Shown in pieces: positions 1 to 11,420 of a stretch of 64,000 nt of DNA; the stretch's first letter is position 1; the number at the start of each line of letters is the position of its first letter. The DNA is from Polytrichum commune (Eukaryota > Streptophyta > Polytrichopsida > Polytrichales > Polytrichaceae), in contig OX485809.1 in NCBI GenBank assembly GCA_950295325.1, positions 25,234,001-25,298,000 of the forward strand, written 5' to 3'. Below the pieces are notes generated by a model. The model saw only the letters and a program-made list of their open reading frames with translations. It ran no database searches and had not been told where the DNA came from. A program made the position numbers and the translations under genes.

Positions 1-996
1 TTGGGGCAGCATGAAGCCTTAATGTTCCCAAATTCTTGATAGGTGCAAGTGTTGTGCTTGGTTTAGGGATGCCAAATGAATCCCACCATTGACGATGCAT
101 TTCCTCATCACAAGTTGGGTGAACACACTCCACACAATCGCTAAAGTGGTTTTTTGCACACCAACAATTATACATATGCTTACATGAAGCAATCAATCAT
201 GCTCATATGGGCTCAATTCCAAGACCACAAAAGGAACATCTTTTGATCACTAAACTTTCAATAACCCCAACCCAATTACGATCTACAATACGTGAGGGCA
301 TTGATCCAAACCCCACCAGACTCTTTTGATATTTTGCAACATCTCAATTTCTCAATTTCTTGATTTCATGCAACATCTTGATTTTTCCCCAATGGACCCG
401 GTAAAACTGTACGGTATAACCAAGTTGCGGGTGGTCCATAAAGGTTCTACCAAGTCGATCCAATGCGTAGCCTCGTTCGTTTTCCAAAACATCATAACAA
501 CCCAACATGCTCTTGAATAAACACGATACTAACCCTAGGAACGTAGTGAAGTAAGCGTGTGTATCAACATCCATGCCCACAATAAACATGTTTGCACTAC
601 ATCATTTGTTGCTCCAGTCAAACAAATTACTACCCAAAGCCTCAAATTTTTTAGTTACTTAATGAAATTACCCCTAGGGGGTGTGATCTTTTTAAGTCGC
701 TTGACACTAACCACTTCCATATATCAATCATGTTCTAATTTTGTCATCTTTGAGCAATGTAACTCTTTTTTTAATCTATAGAGCTACAACCGCTTCATGG
801 ATGACAAGAGTTAAACCGCTTAATAGTTGATAAGATTCACTCATTAAACACACTCTTGTCATTTGTAGAGGGGTGCAACTCAAAGAAGTTGTATGCTCCT
901 TTTGCTATATTTTAGATTGTTCATTAGAGAATTGATGAACTCCAATTTAGCTTTTAGTTGGAGTTGTGGACCACCTGCAACTTAAATTCTATCCCT
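1..996. other. Intergenic, no gene seen
   Basis: AT-rich sequence with only short random-looking open frames. I see no coding signature, RNA gene or clear repeat structure here. Confidence 0.6.
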
Positions 997-1162
997 GGGA
1001 GGTGGATTCTTCATTGGAGTCCTAAATGATGTGCGTGGGTCACTTTGAAATTAAAAGCCTGTGTGTACAATAAATTAACATAGAAAAACAAATGTATACG
1101 TATCATTAAACAATAGCCTAGGAATGTACTTGTGTCTTTACACTAACCTTTTCAATTTAAAG
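997..1162 (+). repeat. Dispersed repeat, family A copy 1
   Basis: This stretch matches the reverse complement of 29,485-29,643. The shared core includes CTAAATGATGTGC followed by a GTCACT and GAAATTAA stretch in the same order, with scattered substitutions. The match shows an old interspersed repeat present twice in opposite orientation. No terminal repeats or coding potential were found, so the transposon class is unknown. Confidence 0.6.
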
Positions 1163-1967
1163 TAATAATGCCTTCACTACATATATAAAACATAAACCAT
1201 GAAATGAATAAGCCTTTATTACATATACATCCACTTGCACTTTTCAATTTGAAAGAGGTATTGAACATTTTTTTAATCCATAGGATGCAACTCAATGATT
1301 GAATCAAACAACCAAAAAGTTAAACACAATAACTTAGGCATAATCTGGAGAGCAAATCTCGAGGGAGCCAACAAACACCAAGAGCCTCCAATATGTAAAA
1401 ACAAGAACCCAAATCCAAAGCCTAACAAGATTGGATTGGGTAGTTAGTGTGGAGTTGAGACTATTACCATATGACAACAATGGATGAAAAGTAATTTGGA
1501 TAAGACTAACATATCTAAGGTCGATTTTTTCTTTAAACCTTAGGGCCCCCTTTTGTAAAGCTATCTTTACTTCAAAATGTTAGTAGCCTTTTTAGATGTA
1601 AACTATGTACACTATGCCTCACATAATACCCCATTCTACAATCACATTAGTTCGTATGTGGTATGGAGAGTGTACCCCCATAAGATCGTCCATTGGAAGT
1701 TGTTTAACTCCCATACAAAAAATCATTGTAAGTTACTGGGCTTCATTGTACGCAATGTCTATCATGGGTTGTGTGCCACTTGCGAATGATTTTTTATGGC
1801 ATCATCTAGTTGAGATGCAGAAGACATTCTTCTTGAGTTGTCTAACCCTATTGCCAAGAAAAATTAAAGTTGTCTAACTCCATTGCATTGAAATCATCCA
1901 TCTTTGGTTGTCTACCCCTTGTAAACTGTGCACAAATAAATTCCAAATTGGAGTTGTTTACTTTTAC

Positions 1968-2213
1968 CACTAGAAGAAAACTTGTTAATTGCAGCCATCC
2001 ATTGTAACTTGGCCATTGCAACTTATTACGAGAAAATGCATAAATAAATCATTTTGGTTATCAACCCAAGAGTTTTGGTTATTCCTTACCTAGAGATTGC
2101 GATCAAAAACCTCCGGTTGACAACCAAAATGATTTATGTATGCATTTTCTCATCATGAGTCGCAATGACCAAGTCGCAACGGATGATTGTAATGGACAAA
2201 TCTTCTTCTAGTG
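1968..2213. mobile_element. CACTA-type MITE
   Basis: A 246-bp foldback element. It begins CACTAGAAGAAAA and ends with the inverted form TTCTTCTAGTG. The inverted arms run about 100 bp each and are roughly 85% alike, leaving a short unpaired centre. It is flanked by a 3-bp direct repeat, TAC, at 1965-1967 and 2214-2216. CACTA termini plus a 3-bp target duplication are the hallmarks of the CACTA (En/Spm, CMC) superfamily. There is no coding capacity, so it would need a transposase supplied elsewhere. Arm divergence suggests it is not recent. Confidence 0.85.
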
Positions 2214-2216
2214 TAC

Positions 2217-4822
2217 TAAAATAAATGGGCATAATTCAATTAAGTCTTACCTTAATTTCATATATGATAATCTACAACTTCAAAACTGTTTAAATATCTT
2301 AATCTTAATCTATGATCAGATGTAGATATGAAGACAAACACCAAAATAACATGTGTCTTAAGAAAATCAAGTTACATGCTCAAAATATGTTAACTAATAA
2401 CTATCGTGAGTTCCATTGTCGACATAATTGATGAGTGATGGGAAGGGGACGTATATAACCATGTTAGTAAGAAGCTAAAAGTGAATCTTCACCCTGGTAA
2501 TGAATAAGATGTTCATTCTAGCGCTAAACATTATGAGGAAAACAGCCATGGCCTCAATTTGGGCTTGTTAATTATCTCATTCGAATTGTGTGTCAAACAT
2601 CCTACTAGGATGAGCAGGCTACATAACAGGGAAAAACTTTTAAGCAACCATTCAAGACCCTTCCAGGTAGCTTATTGCCATATGCCCTATATTCGAATAC
2701 GTCACCATGATTAAGTTATCCAGCCTTGCAGCGGATAGCAGCGAGACACGACACTCAAAGAGCATCATATTTTCTCAATCCCCTGACACGACACAGGAAT
2801 TATGGAGCACATTCAGTTTCAGTTACAGTTTCAGTTCGACTGGGATTTCTTCATTTCCCTCCTTTCATTATATATGCGTAGTTGGCTTTCGCATCATTAT
2901 TGCATCAGATTGGTACATAGTTCTGCAGAGAGCGGGGAGCGTTCTTCTTCTACTGCTACTGCTGTTGTGTACATAGTGGTCCGGTCCCTTGACCATCCTC
3001 CTTCTATAAATGGAATTTGATGCATCATTGGATGTTAGTTATGACGAAGCCCCAACTTGGAAGCCCAGTCCAGAACAGAACCCCTACTTGCTGTCTGTCG
3101 CTTACTGCCATGGCTCCTGCGTTTTGGGAGGTGCACCCGCCCGCCCGCCCGCCCATCATGCAATTTACATTAGCTAGCTAGCTAGCGAACCTAAATGGGA
3201 TCAGAGAATGCATGTGCAAGACATGTGCGGCGAAAGTATAACCACATACGGGCTCCGATCCATGTGTGTACCAATTGCTGCCGCAGTCTGCTCTGCTCTG
3301 CTCTGCTCTGGCCTGGCCTGGCCTGGCTTCAAATTTGAAGGACGAATTCTATTCATCGCATGATGAACAGTTTGTTGTGAATGCATCCTCAAACCTCATC
3401 ACACAATGGAATCTTTGGACTTTGTTGCTCTTCCCGAGAAACTAGGATAGGTTTCCAGGCTTCTGATGCACACGGACGGACAATCGATTGAGCTGGTATA
3501 TATATATATATATATGCAATTGCCATTCGGAGTGTTGAGGATGATGAATGACTGTAACTTAGTATGAATGGAGCTCGAATTCTAATGAACAGCGAGATTA
3601 AATTCTATGGACACTTTCCAGCTGTGATTTGTACAAGATATTTTTCCTGCTGTGTATGACATTATAACCAGCTATTCCATCTATGCAAACTAGATGCTTC
3701 TGATTGCACTATGGGTAACCCAACCTTCTCTTCAAAATCTTGGTGTAATCTACCTTCCTTTCTGCCAAGATGGGTTGAGTTTAGAAAAGTAGTGTGACAA
3801 TGAAGTAGATTAAATAGCTCGTTACGTCACAATCGATTTGAAAGTAAAAGTGAACATTAGGTCAGAGCTAGGCAATTGCTTTTCTCTGTGTATTTGATTG
3901 AGTAGAAATCTGTGTTGCATCTGATCACGCTATATGCTATCTTAAGACACTTTTTAGTATGGGAATTGTCTTCTTTAATTTTTTTTGGGACTGAGAAGTG
4001 AAAATTTAATTTATGCTCGCCGGTATGAATTTGGACCGTGGAGTGATTTTTGCAGGCTGTGATTCAAACACATCATTTTTTTCTTTGCCTAGGAAAGGCT
4101 ACATTTTCATTATTTGCTTTCTTGGAAAATTGATAATTCTCATCTTCAATCATCTGGATCAATTTAGATCCATGTCTTAGTCAAGCAATTTTATGGTCGA
4201 GCTATGGTCAAAATCTAAATCAAATTGAGAGAGACATTGGGCAATCTTGACCATGGACGTCATGAGCTATAATTGGAACCTTATGTAAAAATTATTGACT
4301 TAGTGGCGTGATTGCACCTTAGACAAATTTGGCCTACCTACTTATGTAGGCTTAAATTTGCACATGCCTCCTACCATGACCACGTTTAGGCAAATATGCT
4401 CTTTATCATGTCACATCAAAGCAAAGTATATTGATTTTTTTTTTTTTAAAAAGATAAGAGTTTTGAAAGAATTGAATGATTTATTGCTAACTCGTCCTTC
4501 ACTCGAGCCCGCAGTGACCAAGCCACGATTCAGTAGCATCCTTCATGCTTTGGTTCAATAAGTTGCATAAACTAGTGTCCGGGAAGATTTTGGGCCTAAC
4601 CAACCCTTAGCCCTTTGCGAGCTTGGTTAGTCTTTACTTCATCTTTCCCAGCTAAAGATTGGAAACCCTACATTTTAACAACTCTAAAACCTTCAATTTT
4701 TACTCCTAATCAGTCAAAGACCTCCAAAAAAAAATTTCAACCAGCCAAAAGACCCTCTCACTTGTAATTGAATCGGTCAATATCCATAGCAGGAGTTAAA
4801 CTTGGATAAACCCATCATTGGC
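2217..4822. other. Intergenic with microsatellites, no gene seen
   Basis: Between about 2700 and 3420 the sequence is less AT-rich and carries simple repeats: CCCG units at 3136-3154, TAGC units at 3171-3186, CTCTG then GGCCT units at 3288-3327, and (TA)n at 3497-3515. This could be a degraded promoter or exon neighbourhood, but no reading frame longer than about 90 codons is present and none looks like a protein family. The remainder is plain AT-rich DNA. Confidence 0.5.
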
Positions 4823-5038
4823 TGATGGCCATGGATCCCTACTACCTCTCACACATCTTTTTGGTAGAAGTAGCGTGTAAGCTTTTAAGGGTCACCCTTT
4901 TATGATGCAACATAGAGACATGTGACCTCTTGATGGCCATGGATCTCTACTACCTGTCACACATCTTTTTGGTAGAAGTAGCGTGTAAGGTTTTAAAGGT
5001 CACCCTTCTATGATGCAACATAGAGAAATATGACCTCT
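4823..5038 (+). repeat. 108-bp tandem duplication
   Basis: Two head-to-tail copies, 4823-4930 and 4931-5038, each starting TGATGGCCATGGAT and ending in a TGACCTCT motif. They differ by only a handful of substitutions, so this is a fairly recent local duplication. No coding frame is shared. Confidence 0.9.
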
Positions 5039-6360
5039 ATCCTAGTAAACATACAAGGGAGAATAAAAATAAAAATAAAACCAAACATCAAGGTTTGAAT
5101 CTAAATCAGTTCCATCACTTTTCAAGGTTCACATGTCTTGAAAGGTATTTCTTAAGGTGGAAAAACAAACACCTCAATTTCCGAGAGTTCTTCCATAAAG
5201 CAATGATTTTTATCAAAATAGGGCCACGATCAACATACATACCTTCAATTGCAATATATACCACATATTCTAATGTAGTGGTTTATAAATTATTATAAAT
5301 TATGGTTTTAATGCAATTTTTATTGTAGCCTGGCTATATTTGCAAGAATACAAAAATGAACATATTTCAATTAAAGTGTATGCTTCCGTTCACCATGGAT
5401 CGTAGATTAAAGATGGTCTTTTCATGTCATTTTCTGGATGCTTAGATCTTATGAGCATGAAATATTATGAAGATATGATCAACATTGATCATATCATCCT
5501 ATTTATTTTTTCAATCAGTTTTTTTCTTCTAAATTTTCACAAATTTCCTCCAATTATATAGCATTCCAATTTTTCATGCTAACTTATTTAGAAGGCACAT
5601 CACATGGGTTCGGTATTTTGAAACTACCAATCATATCATTGTTTTGAAAGCGGACCTCTAAACCTTTGCAAACCTTCTCTGCAAAAGTTCAAAATGCTAA
5701 AGCCTTTATCAATTCAATTTTTGTCCTATTCCTTATCATTTTTACACTATAAAATTAACAACCCCTGATATCAAATAACAACATTTGAAGGTAATCTCCT
5801 TGGGGCCCAAACGAAGGAATGATATGGTAACCAACATACTCATTAAAAATTAATTCGTTCAAGTCTATATTTTTAATAATAAAGATTATTCGAATCAATA
5901 TAATCTCAAATCTTACAAGTGTATGAACACTGCTAACATCAAGAGATTTATATTGAAATGTCTTATTCAACATATACAAATTATACAAAATGTTTACTAA
6001 GATCTACAAGTAGTATATGTACTTTAAACAACGAAACAAGATTCCGATGAGTCATGCGAGCGATGAGTAGACAAGCAACAAACGGGGAAGACAGAAAATG
6101 ACAACAATATGAAGATTCGTAGATTCGTAGATTTACGACATTTTCAAGGTTTCGAATTGGCGACGCGGCCTCACGAGAGGCCAGAACCCTAGTTCGCCTC
6201 CCATAGACTTCTTCTCGAAAACATTAGCTTGGTATAGAGCAAACATGTAAGAACATCATCATCAGTACGAAAAACATCACAACAGTAAGCTATAACATTT
6301 TTTTTAAATCATATAAAATAGTCACAATCTAGCACCTAAATACTCATCAAATTTTATGAT
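5039..6360. other. Intergenic, no gene seen
   Basis: AT-rich. The segment at about 6040-6200 is somewhat richer in CpG (GGCGACGCGGCC), but I cannot assign it to a gene or element. Confidence 0.5.
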
Positions 6361-6800
6361 ACCGCTTCAAAATCTTTTAAGTGTCAAAAAAATATTTCTT
6401 CATAATTGTTAGTTCATATTTTGTTTTAGATGATTTCTTAAAATGATTAATGATATCATTCAATAACATATCAAACACTTTAGAAATATCTTTATATGAC
6501 CCACTATCTACAATATCAAGTGATGCGGGGTTAGTCTAATGGGCAACACAATATATAGATAATAGGAAATGATTAATTTTTTTTTGTACCTTTGTAGCAA
6601 CTTCATAGCAACTATCCAAAATTACTGCCACACCATTTGATCCAAAACCAACAAACTTCTCCAAATTCAAATCTCATTGTTTGAAACTTGTTAATAATAT
6701 ATCATATATTACGCCAACATATTTTTTATTGTTAAGAATGTGCAACAAGTCAAGAAAGATATATGCGGATACACTATCTTTAAGAATACGTGGCAAACAG
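6361..6800 (-). pseudogene. Decayed hAT-like transposase fragment
   Basis: The reverse strand reads as a continuous protein-like frame of about 140 codons with only a few stops. It contains segments typical of the middle of hAT-family transposases: KKYVGVIYDILL, then EKFVGFGSNGVAVIL, then a lysine-rich stretch and SIYCVAH followed by TNPASLDIV. In related proteins the glycine-rich motif precedes the conserved CxAH region by about this distance. One stop sits right after CVAH and another follows TSFKQ; further breaks lie beyond the C-terminal side near FFDT. The frame fades into AT-rich sequence on both sides, with no start, catalytic triad or termini visible. It is a dead fragment. Superfamily assignment rests on motif order recognised by eye, not on a search. 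Confidence 0.65.
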
Positions 6801-6999
6801 AACTAAATGGCACGTAATAGAAAAATATGTGGATTAATTTACTATTATTTTATGGAACTGAGAAATTTGGATTTTATCAAACATTTTTCTTTGAATCACA
6901 CTTGATATACAAATCAACAAATTAGTACATGATTTATCATCACATATAGAGTAGGGATAATATCAGTTTTTAGGTGTACTAACAAGTCTCATTAAAGAA

Positions 7000-7715
7000 T
7001 TAATCAGACCCATAAATTTGGCACACATGTTATTAACATGAAGGACCTCTTGTGCCAAAAATTTCAAGGTAAATAATTAATTTTCAGCCTTGAAAGGATG
7101 TCAACATTGGCAGTAGTGGGATGATTCTCCCCATTGGTTCTTATAACTACACACGTTGGCAATAATGAAATGGTTTCTTATAGCTATATATGTTGGTAGA
7201 TTTTGATTGTTTTTTTTTATATGAGTTTTTAGGCTTTGAAATTTTTCATACATATTATTAACATAGAAATCATTTTATGACAAAAATGTCATAATAATTA
7301 TTTATTTTTTCAATCCTTAGAAGGGTGTCAAAGTTGGCAGTAGTGGAATGGTTTCCATGTTTGTTTTTCAAAACAACACATGTTGGTAGATTATGAATTT
7401 TTTTTTGTATTGATGGCCTTGAAATTTGGAACATATGCTAATAACATAGAAAAGTTGTTGCTCCAAAAATTTCATCGCAATTTTTTTCTTTCGACCCTTA
7501 AGAGGTTGTTAAAGTTGGAAGTAGTGAAATTTTTTAACAACTACATATGTTGGTAGATTTTTTATTTATTTTTGGGTGAATATTTCGGCCTTCAAATAAT
7601 TTTGTACACATGTTACTAACTTAGAGATGATCTTGTAATAACAATTTAACGTTAAAAACAAATTTTTAGCCCTCAGGAGGTTGTTAAAGTTGGTAGATGT
7701 GAAATTTCCTTCATT
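7000..7715 (+). repeat. Old tandem array, unit about 175-230 bp
   Basis: At least four degenerate units. One anchor, close to TGTTAAAGTTGGNAGTAGTG, recurs near 7097, 7325, 7505 and 7678. A second, TGTTGGTAGATT, recurs near 7190, 7381 and 7549. A third, containing ATGTTATTAACAT-like text, recurs with the same order. Units differ by many substitutions and indels, so the array is ancient. No coding sequence is shared among units. Confidence 0.75.
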
Positions 7716-7744
7716 GCGAATTCAAAAACACCATTTTGATTGTC

Positions 7745-8230
7745 ACCCCATTGTACAAAGTTTGCATTGGTGACCTTGAACCTAGGGGACCGTTCCATGG
7801 GAGCCGTTGTGGATCAACCGGTCGTAAGTCATCTTCAAATCCTAGTGAAGATAGACATGTGTTTGGGTCGGTTGAGCGAAACTTGCTAATCCTAATCTAT
7901 GTACTACACTTTGCATTGGTCACTTTGAACATGGGGGACCATTCTCATCTTCCAGTCCTATTGAAGATAAACTTGGGTTTGGATTGGTCAACCTAAACCT
8001 GCTAACCCTAATTATTGTACTAGAGTTTGCATTGGTCACCTTGAACCTGGTGACCCTTTTCCATAGGATATGGTTTGGGTCGATTGACCCAAATTCATGC
8101 TTAATATTATTTAAGATGCTCAAGGGTTTGGGTCGGTCAGTCCAAACCCTACTGGGCCTTGTGTTGTGGCTCTCTAAGGTTTGGGTCGCTTGACCTAAAT
8201 CCACACTAGGTCTTCATGTGAAAAATCTTG
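7745..8230 (+). repeat. Old tandem array, unit about 116-148 bp
   Basis: Three degenerate units with the anchor TTTGCATTGGTSACYTTGAA near 7760, 7910 and 8025, each followed by a CCTATTGAAGATA-like segment and a TTTGGGTCGGTTGA-like segment. It directly follows the 7.0-7.7 kb array but has a different unit. The short open frames on both strands here only reflect the repeat. Confidence 0.7.
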
Positions 8231-8624
8231 ATTCACAATGATAATGTATGCTAACATAATCGTTCAAATATATGTCCATGTTTCATTTAAGGGGCTATTC
8301 TTTTTGGGTCAGTCAATCCTATCTGTAGATGTGCCATAAAGGATTGTTGTGTTTATTGTTGCTGCAAGTTGATTCCATGGGAGAAGGTGAAGGTTGTTTG
8401 GGAAGAAATGGGGCTTGTAGGATTTTGCCTCAATTTTTCAAAAAAAAATGATGTTCACCCGAGAACACATGTGAATGAGATAAGACGCAAGGTGATCATG
8501 TTTGAAAGCCTAGATGTGCGTTGTACTTCATAGTACATCATTCATAGTGTGTCTAAGAGAAATTTTATAGACAAGCAACTTATGCCAAAGAAAGCCATTG
8601 GTCCTATAACCATGGAATTTAGGG

Positions 8625-9045
8625 TTTAAAGAAATCTAAGGAAGCAACGCAACAAGCAACATTTACTCTAGTGATCATCATTGTGCCTCTTGTTGATATG
8701 ATGCCGCACAAAACATGTACACTCCCAATGGGGGAGAAGGTTGTTGAAATGGTTCTTCCCACAAGAACAAAATCGAATGACCTCATGTTGGATGTAAATG
8801 CAGTTGGTGAGAAGGCCAGTTTGGAGCCCATTCCATTGTCTAAATTGAGTGTGATTAAGAAAGAAATCTTCAATGACTACATTACAAAAGGACGCAGTGA
8901 CAAATTTGCTCGATATTCTAATTGCGAGACGTTGAAGTGCTTTCAGGATGCACATATGATCGGGACCGAGTCTTACGCTACACATCAATTGAATTATTTC
9001 AAGCATGTGAACATGCAAGGGGCGCATCGTAAGTTTTGTACTTGA
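8625..9045 (+). pseudogene. Unrecognised protein-like frame, probably relic
   Basis: A frame open from about 8625 to the stop at 9045, with a possible ATG at 8671 giving 124 residues. The composition (charged segments such as SVIKKEIFNDYITKGRSDKF, few runs) looks more like real protein than the surrounding AT-rich frames. An adjacent frame just upstream, near 8450-8530, also reads protein-like (NEIRRKVIMFESLDVR) and then stops, which suggests a frameshifted older gene or a transposon gene. I do not recognise the family. There is no clear promoter, and no splice model was found that joins the two pieces. Confidence 0.3.
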
Positions 9046-9785
9046 TCAAATATTACATTGGCATATTTTATACTATATCAGATTACTAGCAAGTCTATGT
9101 GCATTGTGGGTTCAATACAATTGGACTACTTTGGATTACTTAAGAAACCTATTATGTTTGGGTTTGGATGAATATCCATATATAATTCCCCAATAAATAT
9201 AAAATTTATCTTATTTTTTTGGAAAAAAATTCCTATGTTGGAATCAACATGCATTTATTACACCATCTTTTTGTAGGTTGAAGGGTTAGAGATTTATTCT
9301 ATATGCTAGAAATAGCCTACATTTCTTTGATTTTATTGATGAAGTAGGTTCAAGTGCTCTACCCAATGTACTTATATTGGCCAATCAATAACTTTCGGAT
9401 TGGGCTAATAATATATTTCTTGCCAACATAGGGTAGCATATGTTTAGGGCCACGTCATGTTTTTGCCACACTATAATATGCCACACAATTTTTATCATTT
9501 GACCTGTTATGGATGAGCTTATAATTCCCATACAACATAATGTCAAATTTCGTGAGAACGTCGCCATAGATAGCTGCCGTAATCGAGTCCCTTAACACTT
9601 TTTCCCACGCAATTCTTACATAGTCAAGAAGACCAAGCCAGATACCTCCCTGCATTTACTTTGCGTCCCACTTGTTATTGTTAAAATTAAGGTCATGGTG
9701 TTGTTTGATTAAGCCCAGGTTCAATTAAGGCCCACATACCTTATATTGGAATGCTGGTCACATTCCATGGCATTTGGTTCTATCC
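9046..9785. other. Intergenic, no gene seen
   Basis: AT-rich, with no repeat or coding signal that I can support. Confidence 0.5.
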
Positions 9786-9982
9786 CCCAATGTCCGGGGA
9801 GATATTTGGGGCATATTTGGTCAAAATCTTAGTGTTTCCAAGTTCAACCGGTTACATATTGTGATCTTTTTGTTTTTCTTCATTAATATGAAGTATATTC
9901 CATAGATTTTTCTAAAATGTTTGGTCCCTCCTAAATTCTTCAACCTCAATCAATTATTTTTCAAATTCAACCAGTTCATTGG
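9786..9982 (+). repeat. Dispersed repeat, family B copy 1
   Basis: Matches the reverse complement of 43,115-43,296. Shared landmarks in order: a GGGGAGAT-TTTGGGGCAT block, a TTGGTCAAAATCTTAGTGTT block, AACCGGTT, and finally TTTTTCAAATTCAACCAGTTCA. Divergence is substantial, with small indels. No termini or coding frame were identified; it could be an LTR fragment or a non-autonomous element. Confidence 0.6.
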
Positions 9983-10086
9983 TAACTGTCACCTACTATT
10001 TGGAATTACACAATGCTATAATTGTTTACTATACATCTCATTTTTGACCAACAACGGTTAAATTGGTTATTTGACCATTATAGAAC

Positions 10087-10416
10087 ACCTCGGGGCTAGA
10101 TTACATCTTTATTCAGTTGGGCCCCGTCCCTCCCATGCCTCCTTTGCTGCCCGGTCTTCCTACCTGCATGGGAACTCTTCCCCATTGGAAACCAACGTGA
10201 CAATACCCGGTACAAATATGCAAGTTGACATCACTTTCATTATTCCTAAGTTCCTTGACATGCCAAAGAACTTCATGGCGCAAGTGACCAAGTATTGTCA
10301 CATTGATTCTCAACAGGGAAGACTTCCCACGCAAGTGCGGGTAGGAAGACCGGGCAGTGAAGGAGGCGTGGGAGGGACGGGGCCTCACTAAATGAAGATG
10401 TGATCTAGCCCGGGGC
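10087..10416. mobile_element. 330-bp foldback MITE with 9-bp target duplication
   Basis: Almost the whole element is one imperfect palindrome: the left arm from CGGGGCTAGATTACATC through CCCCGTCCCTCCCATGCC finds its inverse at the right end, and pairing continues nearly to the centre. Flanks are TTATAGAAC (10,078-10,086) and TTATAAAAC (10,417-10,425), a 9-bp direct repeat with one mismatch. Long inverted arms with a duplication of about 9 bp point to a Mutator-like non-autonomous element, though hAT (8 bp) is a neighbouring possibility. Similar peptides appear in open frames on both strands simply because of the palindrome. It carries no gene. Confidence 0.8.
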
Positions 10417-10759
10417 TTATAAAACATTAACAACATCTTTACTTGGAGGAAAACTACACTGACAATAAAAAGATAGAAGAATGTGTAACTTCGAATAGTA
10501 AGTGGCACTCAATAGCATATTTTGTGCAGCAGTTGGTTCTCCCTGTTCATTAGTATCTCCTACATGAATCACACACTTGTACCTATGTAGGCCAAGATCA
10601 AGTGGGAACTGGTCCCCTCCTAGGCCTTTGTGAACTTTGGACACTTGTCAAGGAACTTAGATATTACTACGTAGGCGAGGATCTAGCTCTCCCAACTAAC
10701 TTGGTTGTTGCCGCCACCTCGTCGTGGGTGTTGCGGTGAGCAGAGTTCGGGAAGTTTTT

Positions 10760-11037
10760 GAAGCCTTAGTGGCTAATTGCCAGTAGTTGCTACGAAGGGT
10801 CGGATTTTTCCCAATTTACATCGGCAAGAGTCGGTCTTTTGTAAAATCAATCGGCCAATTGCCTATATTTTCATATTTTCATTGGCCAATATCCGATTAA
10901 ATGGAATTCATATCAGCACTAATTGTTTAAAAAATTGTATGAAAAGTTATTAGAAATCATTTCTTAGTACAAAATCTTGAATAAGTGAAAAGAAAGGCAT
11001 GTTCAAAACTTTAAATTTGAAGAGTTAATATCCTTGG
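10760..11037. other. Region rich in TCGGCCAATTGCC-like motifs
   Basis: Repeated variants of CGGCYAATTGCC and CATCGGC occur at about 10,772, 10,825, 10,850 and again at 11,240-11,390 on the far side of a SINE-like piece. They may be subterminal repeats of a decayed DNA transposon spanning about 10.76-11.42 kb. I could not define terminal inverted repeats, so no element is called. Confidence 0.3.
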
Positions 11038-11100
11038 CAGGATTTGAACCTAGCAATGCCTTCACCGCTTGAAGGCCAAGGGTCCCCCAATTCTTCATAG
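11030..11100 (-). repeat. tRNA-derived SINE-like fragment
   Basis: On the minus strand, GGTTCAAATCC at 11,039-11,050 matches a pol III B box, and TGGCCTTCAAGCGG at 11,065-11,078 is a passable A box at a short spacing. No cloverleaf forms and no poly(A) tail or target duplication was identified. It may be a SINE relic or chance. Confidence 0.3.
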
Positions 11101-11420
11101 AAGCAATTGGATTTGGTCATGGAAAGGTTGCATAATTCAAAAAGTTTAAGGTTTAGGGTACTTCCTCAAGTGCATCATCAGATGCCCCAGACAAATAACG
11201 CTCTGGATGCTTCCGACTTAAATCCAGTAACTCACAAGAAGAATCGGCTACATTTCCGGGACATTTTCTAGTCCATCGGCTAATTGCCGGAGGATTGAAA
11301 TTACAATCAGATTGCCATCCGATGGTTGGAAACTTGGACCGGCCATGAGGGGAAATTCATCGGCTGATAATGAACTAGCCGTCGGTTTTCCCCGACCATT
11401 GGCGGTGAGGTCATGGCCCA

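Noticed and set aside
6030-6075. Hammerhead-ribozyme-like CCGATGAGTC
   Set aside because: The other conserved core (GAAA) and the matching stems are missing.
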